In this document: positions 1-3,849 of the stretch, piece by piece
Position numbering within the stretch: the stretch's first letter is position 1
How the letters are laid out: each line of letters opens with the position of its first letter
NCBI GenBank assembly: GCA_017534025.1
Contig: JAFWDF010000045.1
Coordinates: 1 to 5,482 of the forward strand
DNA from: Bacillota bacterium
GTDB taxonomy: Bacteria > Bacillota > Clostridia > Peptostreptococcales > Anaerovoracaceae
Length of the DNA: 5,482 bases
Direction: 5' to 3'
The notes under the pieces: model-generated
What the model saw: only the letters and a program-made list of their open reading frames with translations
What the model was told of the DNA's origin: nothing
The model's database searches: none
Translations under genes and position numbers: made by a program

Positions 1-39
1 AATTTCGCTTTCGTTTAGGGTAATATTGAGTTGAGCCAT
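1..39 (-). CDS. IS256-family transposase, N-terminal fragment (runs off the contig)
   Basis: On the minus strand an ATG at 39-37 opens a frame reading MAQLNITLNESEI before the contig ends. It is preceded by a strong GGGAGG ribosome binding site (52-47), with 7 nt from GGAGG to the start. From memory, this N-terminus resembles that of Mutator/IS256-type transposases of Firmicutes, which often begin M-(A/T)-Q-(L/I)-(N/H)-(I/F)-T-L. Members are usually about 390-410 residues, with a DDE catalytic core that would lie beyond the left end. Only 13 codons are visible, so the family call rests on this short match plus the terminal-repeat-like sequence outside the gene (about 114-139). An unrelated gene with a similar start is possible. 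Confidence 0.65.
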   Translation of the reverse strand, partial: MAQLNITLNESEI

Positions 40-76
40 CTTTGTACCTCCCTGGCTAATAAAGTGTCGCAACTTC

Positions 77-105
77 ATTATACCTAAAGGTACGAGAAAT
101 GGCTC
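77..105 (-). promoter_or_regulatory. Candidate transposase promoter
   Basis: The minus strand has a perfect TATAAT -10 box (82-77), about 25 nt upstream of the ribosome binding site. That is well placed to drive the transposase fragment. The -35 position about 17 bp further out (GAGCCA, 105-100) matches the consensus poorly, so the call rests on the -10 box and the location. Confidence 0.35.
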
Positions 106-238
106 TTTTTTGAATTTACACCATTATATGGGCATGACCGTGATTTCAAGGGGTTTGGTTGCTGGCAATAATCCAAATCATTATCCATTTCATTTTCCGG
201 CATGCGGGAAAAGTAAAAAACAGGCGCTGCTCGATTTT

Positions 239-278
239 ACTATGCATTTTCTGCGAAAAAATTTTATAAATGCATAGT
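239..278. repeat. 11-bp perfect inverted repeat upstream of the GyrI-like gene
   Basis: ACTATGCATTT (239-249) and AAATGCATAGT (268-278) are exact reverse complements separated by 18 A+T-rich bases that include TTTTATAAA. The spacer 140-379 is otherwise featureless and much richer in A+T than the genes. The repeat could be an operator for a dimeric regulator at the promoter of the gene starting at 380, or a hairpin in its leader. No convincing -35/-10 pair was found nearby, and the ribosome binding site is about 90 bases downstream. Confidence 0.5.
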
Positions 279-379
279 TTTTCCGAAATCTTCTATTTTG
301 AATTTCGAAAAGAGACGGCATTTTAGCGACGCAGGGTTATTCGTGCAGGACGGAACCGTTTTCAGGAGGTGCTGCTTCC

Positions 380-1018
380 ATGGCATTTGATTACAAGAAG
401 GAATATAAGGAATTTTACCAGCCGAAGAATAAGCCCGCTCTGGTCGATGTGCCAGCGATGAATTTCATTGCGGTGCGGGGGCAGGGCGATCCCAATCAGG
501 AAGACGGCGAGTACAAGCAGGCCATCGGGCTGCTGTATGGTATCGCGTTTACCATTAAGATGAGCAAGAAGGGCGACCACCGGATCGAGGGCTATTTCGA
601 TTATGTGGTTCCGCCGCTGGAAGGCTTCTGGTGGCAGGACGGCGTGGAAGGTGTGGACTATTCCCGCAAGGAGGATTTTCAGTGGATTTCCGTCATCCGC
701 CTGCCGGATTTTGTGACGAAGGCGGATTTTGACTGGGCGGTGGAAGAAGCGACCCGGAAAAAGAAGACGGATTTTTCCAAAGTGGAATTCATGACTCTGG
801 AGGAAGGCCTGTGTGTCCAGTGCATGCACGTCGGTCCGTATGATAATGAACCCGCGACGGTGGCATTAATGCATGCGTATATGGAAGAACAGGGGTATGT
901 GCTCGATATTAATGACCGGCGCCGCCATCATGAGATTTATCTCAGCGATGCCCGGCGGGTCGCGCCGGAGAAGCTGAAGACCGTGATCCGGCATCCGGTC
1001 CGGAAAGCGCAGGGGTGA
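380..1018 (+). CDS. GyrI-like small-molecule-binding protein (COG4832 type)
   Basis: A 212-residue soluble cytoplasmic protein of the GyrI-like/SOUL-type ligand-binding fold. The start is fixed by AGGAGGT (364-370), 9 nt before the ATG. Recognisable landmarks are the N-terminal DYKKEYKEFYQP, the first beta region VPAMNFIAVRGQGDPN, an aromatic patch EGFWWQDG near residues 79-86, the strand WISVIRLPDFV, the second-half segment QCMHVGPYDNEPAT, and the conserved end HHEIYLSD (H183, H184, E185) followed by RRVAPEKLKTVIRHP. The length is typical for the family. This fold binds small, often aromatic or cationic, molecules in regulators such as BmrR and Rob, and some stand-alone GyrI-like proteins are reported to hydrolyse cyclopropanoid genotoxins; this protein's substrate is unknown. 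It has no DNA-binding domain. It lies directly upstream of the yjdF riboswitch and gene, and a copy of its last codons sits after its stop. Confident on family, not on ligand. Confidence 0.88.
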   Translation: MAFDYKKEYKEFYQPKNKPALVDVPAMNFIAVRGQGDPNQEDGEYKQAIGLLYGIAFTIKMSKKGDHRIEGYFDYVVPPLEGFWWQDGVEGVDYSRKEDFQWISVIRLPDFVTKADFDWAVEEATRKKKTDFSKVEFMTLEEGLCVQCMHVGPYDNEPATVALMHAYMEEQGYVLDINDRRRHHEIYLSDARRVAPEKLKTVIRHPVRKAQG

Positions 1019-1068
1019 TGCGGTATCCGGCACGGCAAGCTGAAAACTGTGATCCGGCATCCGGCCCG
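971..1068 (+). repeat. Tandem partial duplication of the GyrI-like gene's 3' end
   Basis: Bases 971-1002 inside the gene recur at 1037-1068 with three mismatches in 32 (AAGCTGAAGACCGTGATCCG versus AAGCTGAAAACTGTGATCCG, then GCATCCGGTC versus GCATCCGGCC). The offset is 66 bases, which is 22 codons. The second copy is therefore in the same frame after the TGA stop, encoding KLKTVIRHPARIIDN before the next stop at 1081-1083. It is untranslated unless the TGA is read through. The whole tract is rich in the word ATCCGG. Confidence 0.8.
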
Positions 1069-1078
1069 AATAATAGAT

Positions 1079-1100
1079 AATTAGGCCTGCGGGCCTGATT
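1079..1100 (+). terminator. Weak terminator-like hairpin after the GyrI-like gene
   Basis: A 9-bp stem (1079-1087 with 1092-1100, one G-U pair, core AGGCC/GGCCT) closes a TGCG loop. No U-tract follows, so it may only slow transcription or trim the messenger end. Read-through from the gene before it into the riboswitch is possible. A GATAAT at 1076-1081 and CATAAA at 1102-1107 are possible -10 boxes for the riboswitch transcript, but neither has a good -35. Confidence 0.25.
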
Positions 1101-1112
1101 GCATAAACAAAT

Positions 1113-1232
1113 GACAAAGATAAAAACGCAACGTGCATCCGGAAGGATGTGCCAGAGCCGGTAGGTAGCCCGGCCGTCTCGTCAAAATGATGAGGTAAGT
1201 AACCTGCCCCTCCGGGTTGTCCGTTCTTTGTC
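1113..1232 (+). promoter_or_regulatory. Probable yjdF riboswitch (azaaromatic-sensing leader RNA)
   Basis: A compact, heavily paired leader lies immediately before the DUF2992 gene. A closing stem joins GACAAAGA (1113-1120) to UCUUUGUC (1225-1232) and continues as ACG/CGU (1126-1128 with 1222-1224) and CAAC/GUUG (1129-1132 with 1216-1219). Inside it are GUGCAUCC-GGAA-GGAUGUGC (1133-1152), GCCGG/CCGGC (1157-1161 with 1170-1174) and CUCGUCA/UGAUGAG (1178-1184 with 1188-1194). GGUAGGU (1160-1166) can instead pair with ACCUGCC (1202-1208), and CCCGG (1169-1173) with CCGGG (1212-1216), so the structure may be switchable or pseudoknotted. The yjdF motif is known upstream of DUF2992 genes in Firmicutes and responds to diverse azaaromatic compounds. 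The identification rests on gene context plus structure, not on a covariance-model hit. The ribosome binding site (1248-1255) lies about 15 nt downstream of the closing stem, so control of translation is plausible. Confidence 0.82.
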
Positions 1233-1261
1233 CATATCACACTTTTTAAGGAGGGAACGTG

Positions 1262-1678
1262 ATGGACAAATTGAACGGCAAACTGACGGTGTTTTTTGAG
1301 AATCCATTCTGGGTCGGCGTATTTGAACGGGCGGCGGACGGGAGACTGTCCGTGTGCAGGTTCACATTCGGCCCGGAGCCGAAGGATTATGAAATCCATG
1401 ATTTCATCCTCAGACATTATGATGAGTTGAAGTTCAGTCCGGCTGTGAAATTCGAAATGAAACAGTCTGCGGACAATCCCAAGCGCAGGCAGCGCAATGC
1501 CGCGAAACAGATGCGGAATACCGGTGTCGGTACCCGGTCGCAGCAGGCACTGCAGCTGCAGCGGGAGGAAATGAAAACGGAGCGCAGAGTGCTCAGCAGG
1601 GAACAGAGAGAAGCTGAGAAGCAGCGGAAATTCGAATTAAAGCAGCAGAAACGAAAAGAGAAGCACAAAGGGCACTGA
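1262..1678 (+). CDS. yjdF: YjdF family protein (DUF2992)
   Basis: A 138-residue protein of the DUF2992/YjdF family, whose biochemical role is unknown. The N-terminal domain (about residues 7-62) carries the family landmarks KLTVFFENPFWVGVFER and FGPEPKDYEIHDFILRHYDELKFSP. The rest (about 63-138) is an extremely charged K/R/E/Q-rich tail containing NPKRRQRNAAKQ and ending in lysine-rich helix-prone sequence, consistent with a long helix that may bind nucleic acid or ribosomes (inference). AAGGAGGG (1248-1255) sits 7 nt before the ATG at 1262. The adjacent GTG at 1259 is in frame but worse placed. The putative riboswitch directly upstream implies induction by azaaromatic or similar compounds. 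Three further plus-strand genes follow with no clear terminator before them, so it may head an operon. Confidence 0.92.
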   Translation: MDKLNGKLTVFFENPFWVGVFERAADGRLSVCRFTFGPEPKDYEIHDFILRHYDELKFSPAVKFEMKQSADNPKRRQRNAAKQMRNTGVGTRSQQALQLQREEMKTERRVLSREQREAEKQRKFELKQQKRKEKHKGH

Positions 1679-1751
1679 CCCGGTTTCTCTGCAGTACTCC
1701 GGCCTGTGCCGGCATGAATGGAGATGACGCCCGCATCCCGGTTTTTCCCTG

Positions 1752-1774
1752 CCGGGGGCGGGCGCTGCCCCCGG
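1752..1774 (+). other. G+C-rich hairpin in the yjdF / MazG-like spacer
   Basis: CCGGGGGC (1752-1759) pairs perfectly with GCCCCCGG (1767-1774) around a 7-nt loop. Only ATTTAT follows, not a real U-run, so this is a pausing, processing or weak termination element rather than a standard terminator. It could lower expression of the downstream genes relative to yjdF. Confidence 0.45.
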
Positions 1775-1801
1775 ATTTATGCCGGGCGGCTCTCTCAAAT
1801 G

Positions 1802-1819
1802 AACTGCCTGGCGGCAGTT
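1802..1819 (+). other. Second hairpin before the MazG-like gene
   Basis: AACTGCC (1802-1808) and GGCAGTT (1813-1819) form a perfect 7-bp stem with a TGGC loop. It ends 21 nt before the AGGAGG ribosome binding site (1841-1846). It may protect the 5' end of a processed message or modulate translation; there is no direct evidence for either. Confidence 0.4.
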
Positions 1820-1852
1820 GCGAGGAACCTGCCGCTGTTCAGGAGGATAATC

Positions 1853-2173
1853 ATGAAACAGGAAACTATAGATCGTATCAGGAAATTTTCGGATGACCGG
1901 GACTGGGAGCAGTATCATACGGCGGGCAATCTGGCGAAGTCCATCGTGATTGAGGCCGCGGAGCTGCTGGAATGCTTCCAGTGGAGCGACACTGATTTTG
2001 ATCTGGAGCACGTGAAGGAAGAGCTGGCTGACGTAATGGTCTACAGCCGGAATCTGCTGGACTGCCTGGGTCTGGACGAAGACGAGATCATTAACAGTAA
2101 AATGGAAAAGAATGAGGCGAAGTACCCGGTGGAGAAGGCGAAAGGCAGCAGCGCCAAGTACGATCAGCTGTAA
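1853..2173 (+). CDS. MazG-like nucleotide pyrophosphohydrolase
   Basis: A 106-residue all-alpha NTP pyrophosphohydrolase of the MazG-like superfamily. The metal-binding signature is clear: E34-A-A-E37 in the first helix pair (IEAAELLECF) and E57-L-A-D60 in the second (EELADVMVY), preceded by W18 and H22 in DWEQYHTAGNLAKS. The C-terminus KYPVEKAKGSSAKYDQL is typical of the small single-domain subgroup. These enzymes cleave (d)NTPs, often non-canonical or surplus ones, to the monophosphate and pyrophosphate, cleaning the nucleotide pool in the cytoplasm. The start is set by AGGAGG (1841-1846), 6 nt before ATG 1853. An upstream in-frame ATG at 1718 would add 45 non-homologous residues and cross two hairpins. 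The gene follows yjdF by 174 bases and precedes an HD hydrolase by 62. The exact substrate cannot be read from sequence. Confidence 0.9.
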   Translation: MKQETIDRIRKFSDDRDWEQYHTAGNLAKSIVIEAAELLECFQWSDTDFDLEHVKEELADVMVYSRNLLDCLGLDEDEIINSKMEKNEAKYPVEKAKGSSAKYDQL

Positions 2174-2183
2174 AACGGGATAT

Positions 2184-2218
2184 GGCTGCCGGGCTGCCAG
2201 GCGGCTGGGCTGCCGGGC
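2184..2218 (+). repeat. Short direct repeat in the MazG-like / HD spacer
   Basis: GGCTGCCGGGC occurs at 2184-2194 and again at 2208-2218, with related GGCTG words between them, so the spacer before the HD gene's ribosome binding site is low-complexity and G+C-rich. An in-frame ATG at 2182 reads through it as a Gly/Ala/Pro-rich lead with no resemblance to the HD family. Confidence 0.55.
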
Positions 2219-2235
2219 CGGGAGGAAACTGGAAA

Positions 2236-2670
2236 ATGAGCGAGTTAATTGGAAAAGCACTGGAAATAGCCTGGAAGGCGCATGAAGGGCAGAAGGATAA
2301 GGGCGGTCATCCGTATATCCGCCATCCGCTCTCTGTGGCCGGCCAGCTGGATACAGAGGAAGAGATCATGACCGCGCTGCTGCATGATGTCGTGGAAGAC
2401 ACGGATTACACCCTGAACGATTTGAAGCGGGAAGGCTTTCCGCCGGCCGTCATTGAGGCGCTGCAGCTGCTGACCCACGATCCGGAAGTGGAGTATATGG
2501 ATTATGTGCGCCGGATCCGTCCGAATGCACTGGCGCGCCGTGTGAAGCTGGCAGATTTGTGGCATAATTCCCTGCCGGAACGTCTGGCACAGCCATTGAC
2601 CGAGAAAGACCGGCAGCGGCTGGAGAAATACCGGAAGGCCCGGGCAATTCTGAACGGGGAAGCGGATTGA
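2236..2670 (+). CDS. Stand-alone RelA/SpoT-type HD phosphohydrolase (small alarmone hydrolase-like)
   Basis: A 144-residue protein consisting almost entirely of the HD hydrolase domain found at the N-terminus of RelA/SpoT enzymes and in Mesh1. Motifs appear in order: GGHPYIRHPLSVA with metal ligand H30, ALLHDVVEDT with H50-D51 plus the catalytic-type E54-D55 pair, and RRVKLADLWHNS with metal ligand D107 and N111. All hydrolase metal ligands are present. No synthetase, TGS or ACT domain follows, so it can only be a hydrolase. (p)ppGpp 3'-pyrophosphate removal is the family expectation, but a related nucleotide could be the substrate. GGAGG (2221-2225) precedes ATG 2236 by 10 nt; the upstream ATG at 2182 is rejected. 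The stop codon lies inside a 17-bp repeat that continues downstream. Co-transcription with the nucleotide pyrophosphohydrolase before it is likely. Confidence 0.85.
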   Translation: MSELIGKALEIAWKAHEGQKDKGGHPYIRHPLSVAGQLDTEEEIMTALLHDVVEDTDYTLNDLKREGFPPAVIEALQLLTHDPEVEYMDYVRRIRPNALARRVKLADLWHNSLPERLAQPLTEKDRQRLEKYRKARAILNGEAD

Positions 2671-2732
2671 AGCCGGCCGGAGTGAAAGAGCTGGTAAGGA
2701 TTAGCGCCGGCCGGGGATTGAAGCCGGCCGGA
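2664..2732 (+). repeat. 17-bp palindrome-bearing repeats spanning the HD gene stop
   Basis: GGATTNNNGCCGGCCGG occurs at 2664-2680, 2698-2714 and 2715-2731. The outer two share 18 identical bases (GGATTGAAGCCGGCCGGA). Starts are 34 and 17 bases apart, i.e. multiples of 17, and the intervening stretch (about 2679-2694) looks like a decayed copy. The first copy contains the last codon and stop of the HD gene. Each unit holds the self-complementary CCGGCCGG, so 2707-2714 and 2724-2731 can form an 8-bp hairpin. Confidence 0.75.
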
Positions 2733-2768
2733 AATGGAAGAACGCGGATTAATATAACAGGAGGCACC

Positions 2769-3296
2769 ATGATCGATCATTATTTCGAAAAACCATACTG
2801 GATCGTGGATATTTTACCGGCACAGGTGCCGGCGGATTCTCCCGGCCAGTATCCTGCCGCGGAACAGTATTATCTGCGGGAGCCGCAGATCACGAACATT
2901 CGAAGAAAATACGCGGATCTGCTGATCAAATTGAACTGCTATTATGACGTGCAGGTCAGCTGCAGCGATCACGTGGATGGGGAGGGCTCCTGGGTTAATA
3001 ATCCGGAACCGGAGGATCTTGCCCGCCTGCTGCAGGCGCTGAAGCCGTTCGCGAATCCGGCGGTCAGGCAGCAGCGGAAACATGCCCCGGGTCTGCCTGC
3101 CGGGCGAGTCGGCCGTGCATGCATTCTGGTAGAAAAGGAACATACTTTGGCAGTTCTGAATGCCGACGATACCTATATGACAGTGTACAATCCGTCGGCC
3201 GGGCTGCTGGAAATGCTCCGGCGGCTGGCAGGGGCCGAAGGACTCTTTGTCTGGAAGCCGCGGAAAAATAATCTGCCGCCGGGAGAGCTTGTCTGA
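2769..3296 (+). CDS. Conserved-looking hypothetical protein, 175 aa
   Basis: I do not recognise a named family. The start is ATG 2769 with AGGAGG (2759-2764), 4 nt upstream; the frame is open back to a TTG at 2667 but that stretch is the 17-bp repeat. The product is soluble, with no signal peptide or membrane segment. It has an aromatic N-terminus MIDHYFEKPYWIVDILPAQV, a helix RKYADLLIKLNCYYDVQV, an acidic middle (about residues 72-90), a basic Arg/Gly-rich patch (about 100-117), and a beta-rich end with CILVEKEHTLAVLNADDTYMTVYNPS then LLEMLRRLAGAEGLFVWKP. The last part reads like a compact alpha/beta domain. It is the final gene before a good terminator, so it probably shares a transcript with the HD and MazG-like enzymes. 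Codon use matches its neighbours. It is a real gene by start site, codon use and folded-protein character; function unknown. Confidence 0.82.
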   Translation: MIDHYFEKPYWIVDILPAQVPADSPGQYPAAEQYYLREPQITNIRRKYADLLIKLNCYYDVQVSCSDHVDGEGSWVNNPEPEDLARLLQALKPFANPAVRQQRKHAPGLPAGRVGRACILVEKEHTLAVLNADDTYMTVYNPSAGLLEMLRRLAGAEGLFVWKPRKNNLPPGELV

Positions 3297-3363
3297 ACAT
3301 TTACAATCAAATCAGCGGTCGATGTCCACGCCAGTGGACATCACCACTAAAAAACGGAGAAAG

Positions 3364-3429
3364 TGCCCAACAATCAGCGCGGGGAACCGGGGGAAGACCG
3401 GCCCAGTCAGCAGATTGCTGGGCATTTTT
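3364..3429 (+). terminator. Rho-independent terminator after the putative operon
   Basis: TGCCCAACAATC (3364-3375) pairs with GATTGCTGGGCA (3413-3424) with one A-C mismatch, and a nearer GCCCAG (3401-3406) can pair with CTGGGC (3418-3423). Five T's follow (3425-3429). This is hairpin B of repeat unit 1 and lies about 70-130 bases after the stop of the 175-aa gene. In unit 2 the T-run is lost (TTCATG), so only unit 1 looks like a terminator on the plus strand. Confidence 0.6.
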
Positions 3430-3488
3430 GATTAAATCAGAGGCCGATGTCCACGGCAGTGGACATCACCAATAAAAAAGGGGAGGCG

Positions 3489-3550
3489 ATGTCCAAAGAT
3501 CGCAGCGAAGGCGCGGGTTGGCTTCTTCTAACAGCTCGATCTTTGGACAT
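3489..3550. repeat. Long hairpin (hairpin B of repeat unit 2)
   Basis: ATGTCCAAAGATCG (3489-3502) and CGATCTTTGGACAT (3537-3550) are a perfect 14-bp inverted repeat. After a one-base bulge the stem can continue with AGC/GCT (3504-3506 with 3534-3536) and GAAG/CTTC (3507-3510 with 3525-3528). A 41-codon frame opening at 3489 behind GGGGAGG overlaps it but is judged not to be a gene. Confidence 0.7.
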
Positions 3551-3565
3551 TCATGCTCTGAAACC

Positions 3566-3597
3566 GCAGGCAGGTCCAATATTTTGGACCTGCCTGC
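3566..3597. repeat. 14-bp perfect hairpin with TATT loop (hairpin A of unit 3)
   Basis: GCAGGCAGGTCCAA (3566-3579) pairs fully with TTGGACCTGCCTGC (3584-3597). It is the strongest small hairpin in the window. Only TTCCTAT follows, so it is not a standard terminator. Its 3' arm (3580-3591) can alternatively pair with AGGTCCAAAATT (3614-3625) at 11 of 12 positions, giving two competing folds. Confidence 0.7.
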
Positions 3598-3667
3598 TTC
3601 CTATCCGGGAATAAGGTCCAAAATTCGCAGGATGCCAGCTCCAAAGCCCTGCATCCAGCCTCCAAGC

Positions 3668-3705
3668 CCGGCAGCCAGGCACTGCGCCTGCCGGCCCCGG
3701 CCGGC
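3668..3705. repeat. G+C-rich palindromic patch
   Basis: CCGGCAG (3668-3674) pairs with CTGCCGG (3688-3694), and GCCGGCC (3690-3696) is the reverse complement of GGCCGGC (3699-3705). The two palindromes overlap and compete. Nothing else is recognised between the hairpin array and the leader of the last gene, and neither strand of 3297-3849 carries a convincing protein-coding gene. Confidence 0.45.
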
Positions 3706-3744
3706 CTCACAGAACCTTCACAATCCGTTCAGCGGGTATTCAGA

Positions 3745-3849
3745 ATCGATTCATTCATTTTACAGAAGCCCTAATTATGATAATGACAACGCCAAAGCTC
3801 CGGCACAGGGCCGGGCCGGCGATCATATAAAAGAAAGGAATGAATCGAT
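3745..3849 (+). promoter_or_regulatory. 12-bp inverted repeat whose 3' arm covers the start region of the beta-helix gene
   Basis: ATCGATTCATTC (3745-3756) and GAATGAATCGAT (3838-3849) are exact reverse complements. The 3' arm begins at the end of the AAAGGA ribosome binding site (3834-3839) and fills the whole gap to the ATG at 3850. If the transcript starts upstream of 3745, this stem would occlude translation initiation. If it starts near the -10-like element at 3776-3784, the 5' arm is absent from the messenger. Confidence 0.45.
3754..3784 (+). promoter_or_regulatory. Candidate promoter for the beta-helix gene
   Basis: TATGAT (3776-3781, overlapping GATAAT at 3779-3784) resembles a -10 box, in an A+T-rich island within otherwise G+C-rich sequence. 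TTCATT (3754-3759) would be the -35 with 16 bp spacing but matches the consensus at only three of six bases. The position, about 50 bases before the ribosome binding site, is reasonable. Confidence 0.3.

Larger units (their letters stand above)
1..139 (-). mobile_element. Terminal part of an IS256-like insertion sequence
   Basis: Upstream of the transposase start, the minus strand at about 139-114 reads GGTCATGCCCATATAATGG and then TGTAAAT. This resembles the IS256 terminal inverted repeat as I remember it (GATAAAGTCC, then GTATAATTGTGTAAAA): about 19 of 26 positions agree, including TATAAT and GTGTAAA. That would put the outer tip near base 139, with any 8-bp target duplication at about 140-147. 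The other end of the element is missing, so neither the exact boundary nor the duplication can be proved. A contig stopping inside a multicopy IS is a common assembly outcome. Confidence 0.55.
3309..3631 (+). repeat. About 125-bp tandem repeat array of GTCCA-core hairpins (two full units, one degenerate)
   Basis: Unit 1 (3309-3433) and unit 2 (3434-3558) match at 42 of 46 positions over their first 46 bases. Each starts AAATCAG, carries hairpin A (GATGTCCAC, 4-nt loop, GTGGACATC; loops at 3330-3333 and 3455-3458), then ACCA-N-T and six A's, then hairpin B with arms about 36 nt apart (3364-3375 with 3413-3424; 3489-3502 with 3537-3550). A third, diverged unit keeps hairpin A exactly 125 bases on (CAGGTCCAA, TATT, TTGGACCTG; loop 3580-3583) and the 5' arm of hairpin B (3614-3631 matches 3489-3506 at 14 of 18), but lacks the 3' arm. 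The differing stem positions change in complementary pairs. I know of no named family that fits. Confidence 0.8.

Noticed and set aside
1016..1083. TGA recoding or read-through extending the GyrI-like protein
   Set aside because: Tryptophan is encoded by TGG throughout, the family normally ends here, and no recoding element is evident. The downstream copy is better explained as a duplication.
1157..1169. Resemblance of GCCGGTAGGTAGC to the GGTAGGTAGC segment of class I c-di-GMP riboswitches
   Set aside because: The other conserved c-di-GMP segments and the two-helix layout are absent, and the gene downstream is yjdF. A tRNA reading also failed because no T-loop GGTTCGA-type sequence is present.
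1718..1852. Upstream in-frame start for the MazG-like gene at 1718
   Set aside because: The extra 45 residues match nothing in the family, cross two hairpins and lack a ribosome binding site, whereas ATG 1853 has AGGAGG at ideal spacing.
3489..3614. A 41-codon frame starting MSKDRSEGAG behind GGGGAGG inside repeat unit 2
   Set aside because: The binding site is only about 2-3 nt from the ATG, the frame is made of the two arms of a hairpin, and units 1 and 3 do not keep a comparable frame. A leader peptide is not fully excluded.
3309..3631. CRISPR-like array
   Set aside because: The units are 125 bases with structured, related interiors and only two to three copies. There are no short identical repeats with unique spacers and no cas genes.
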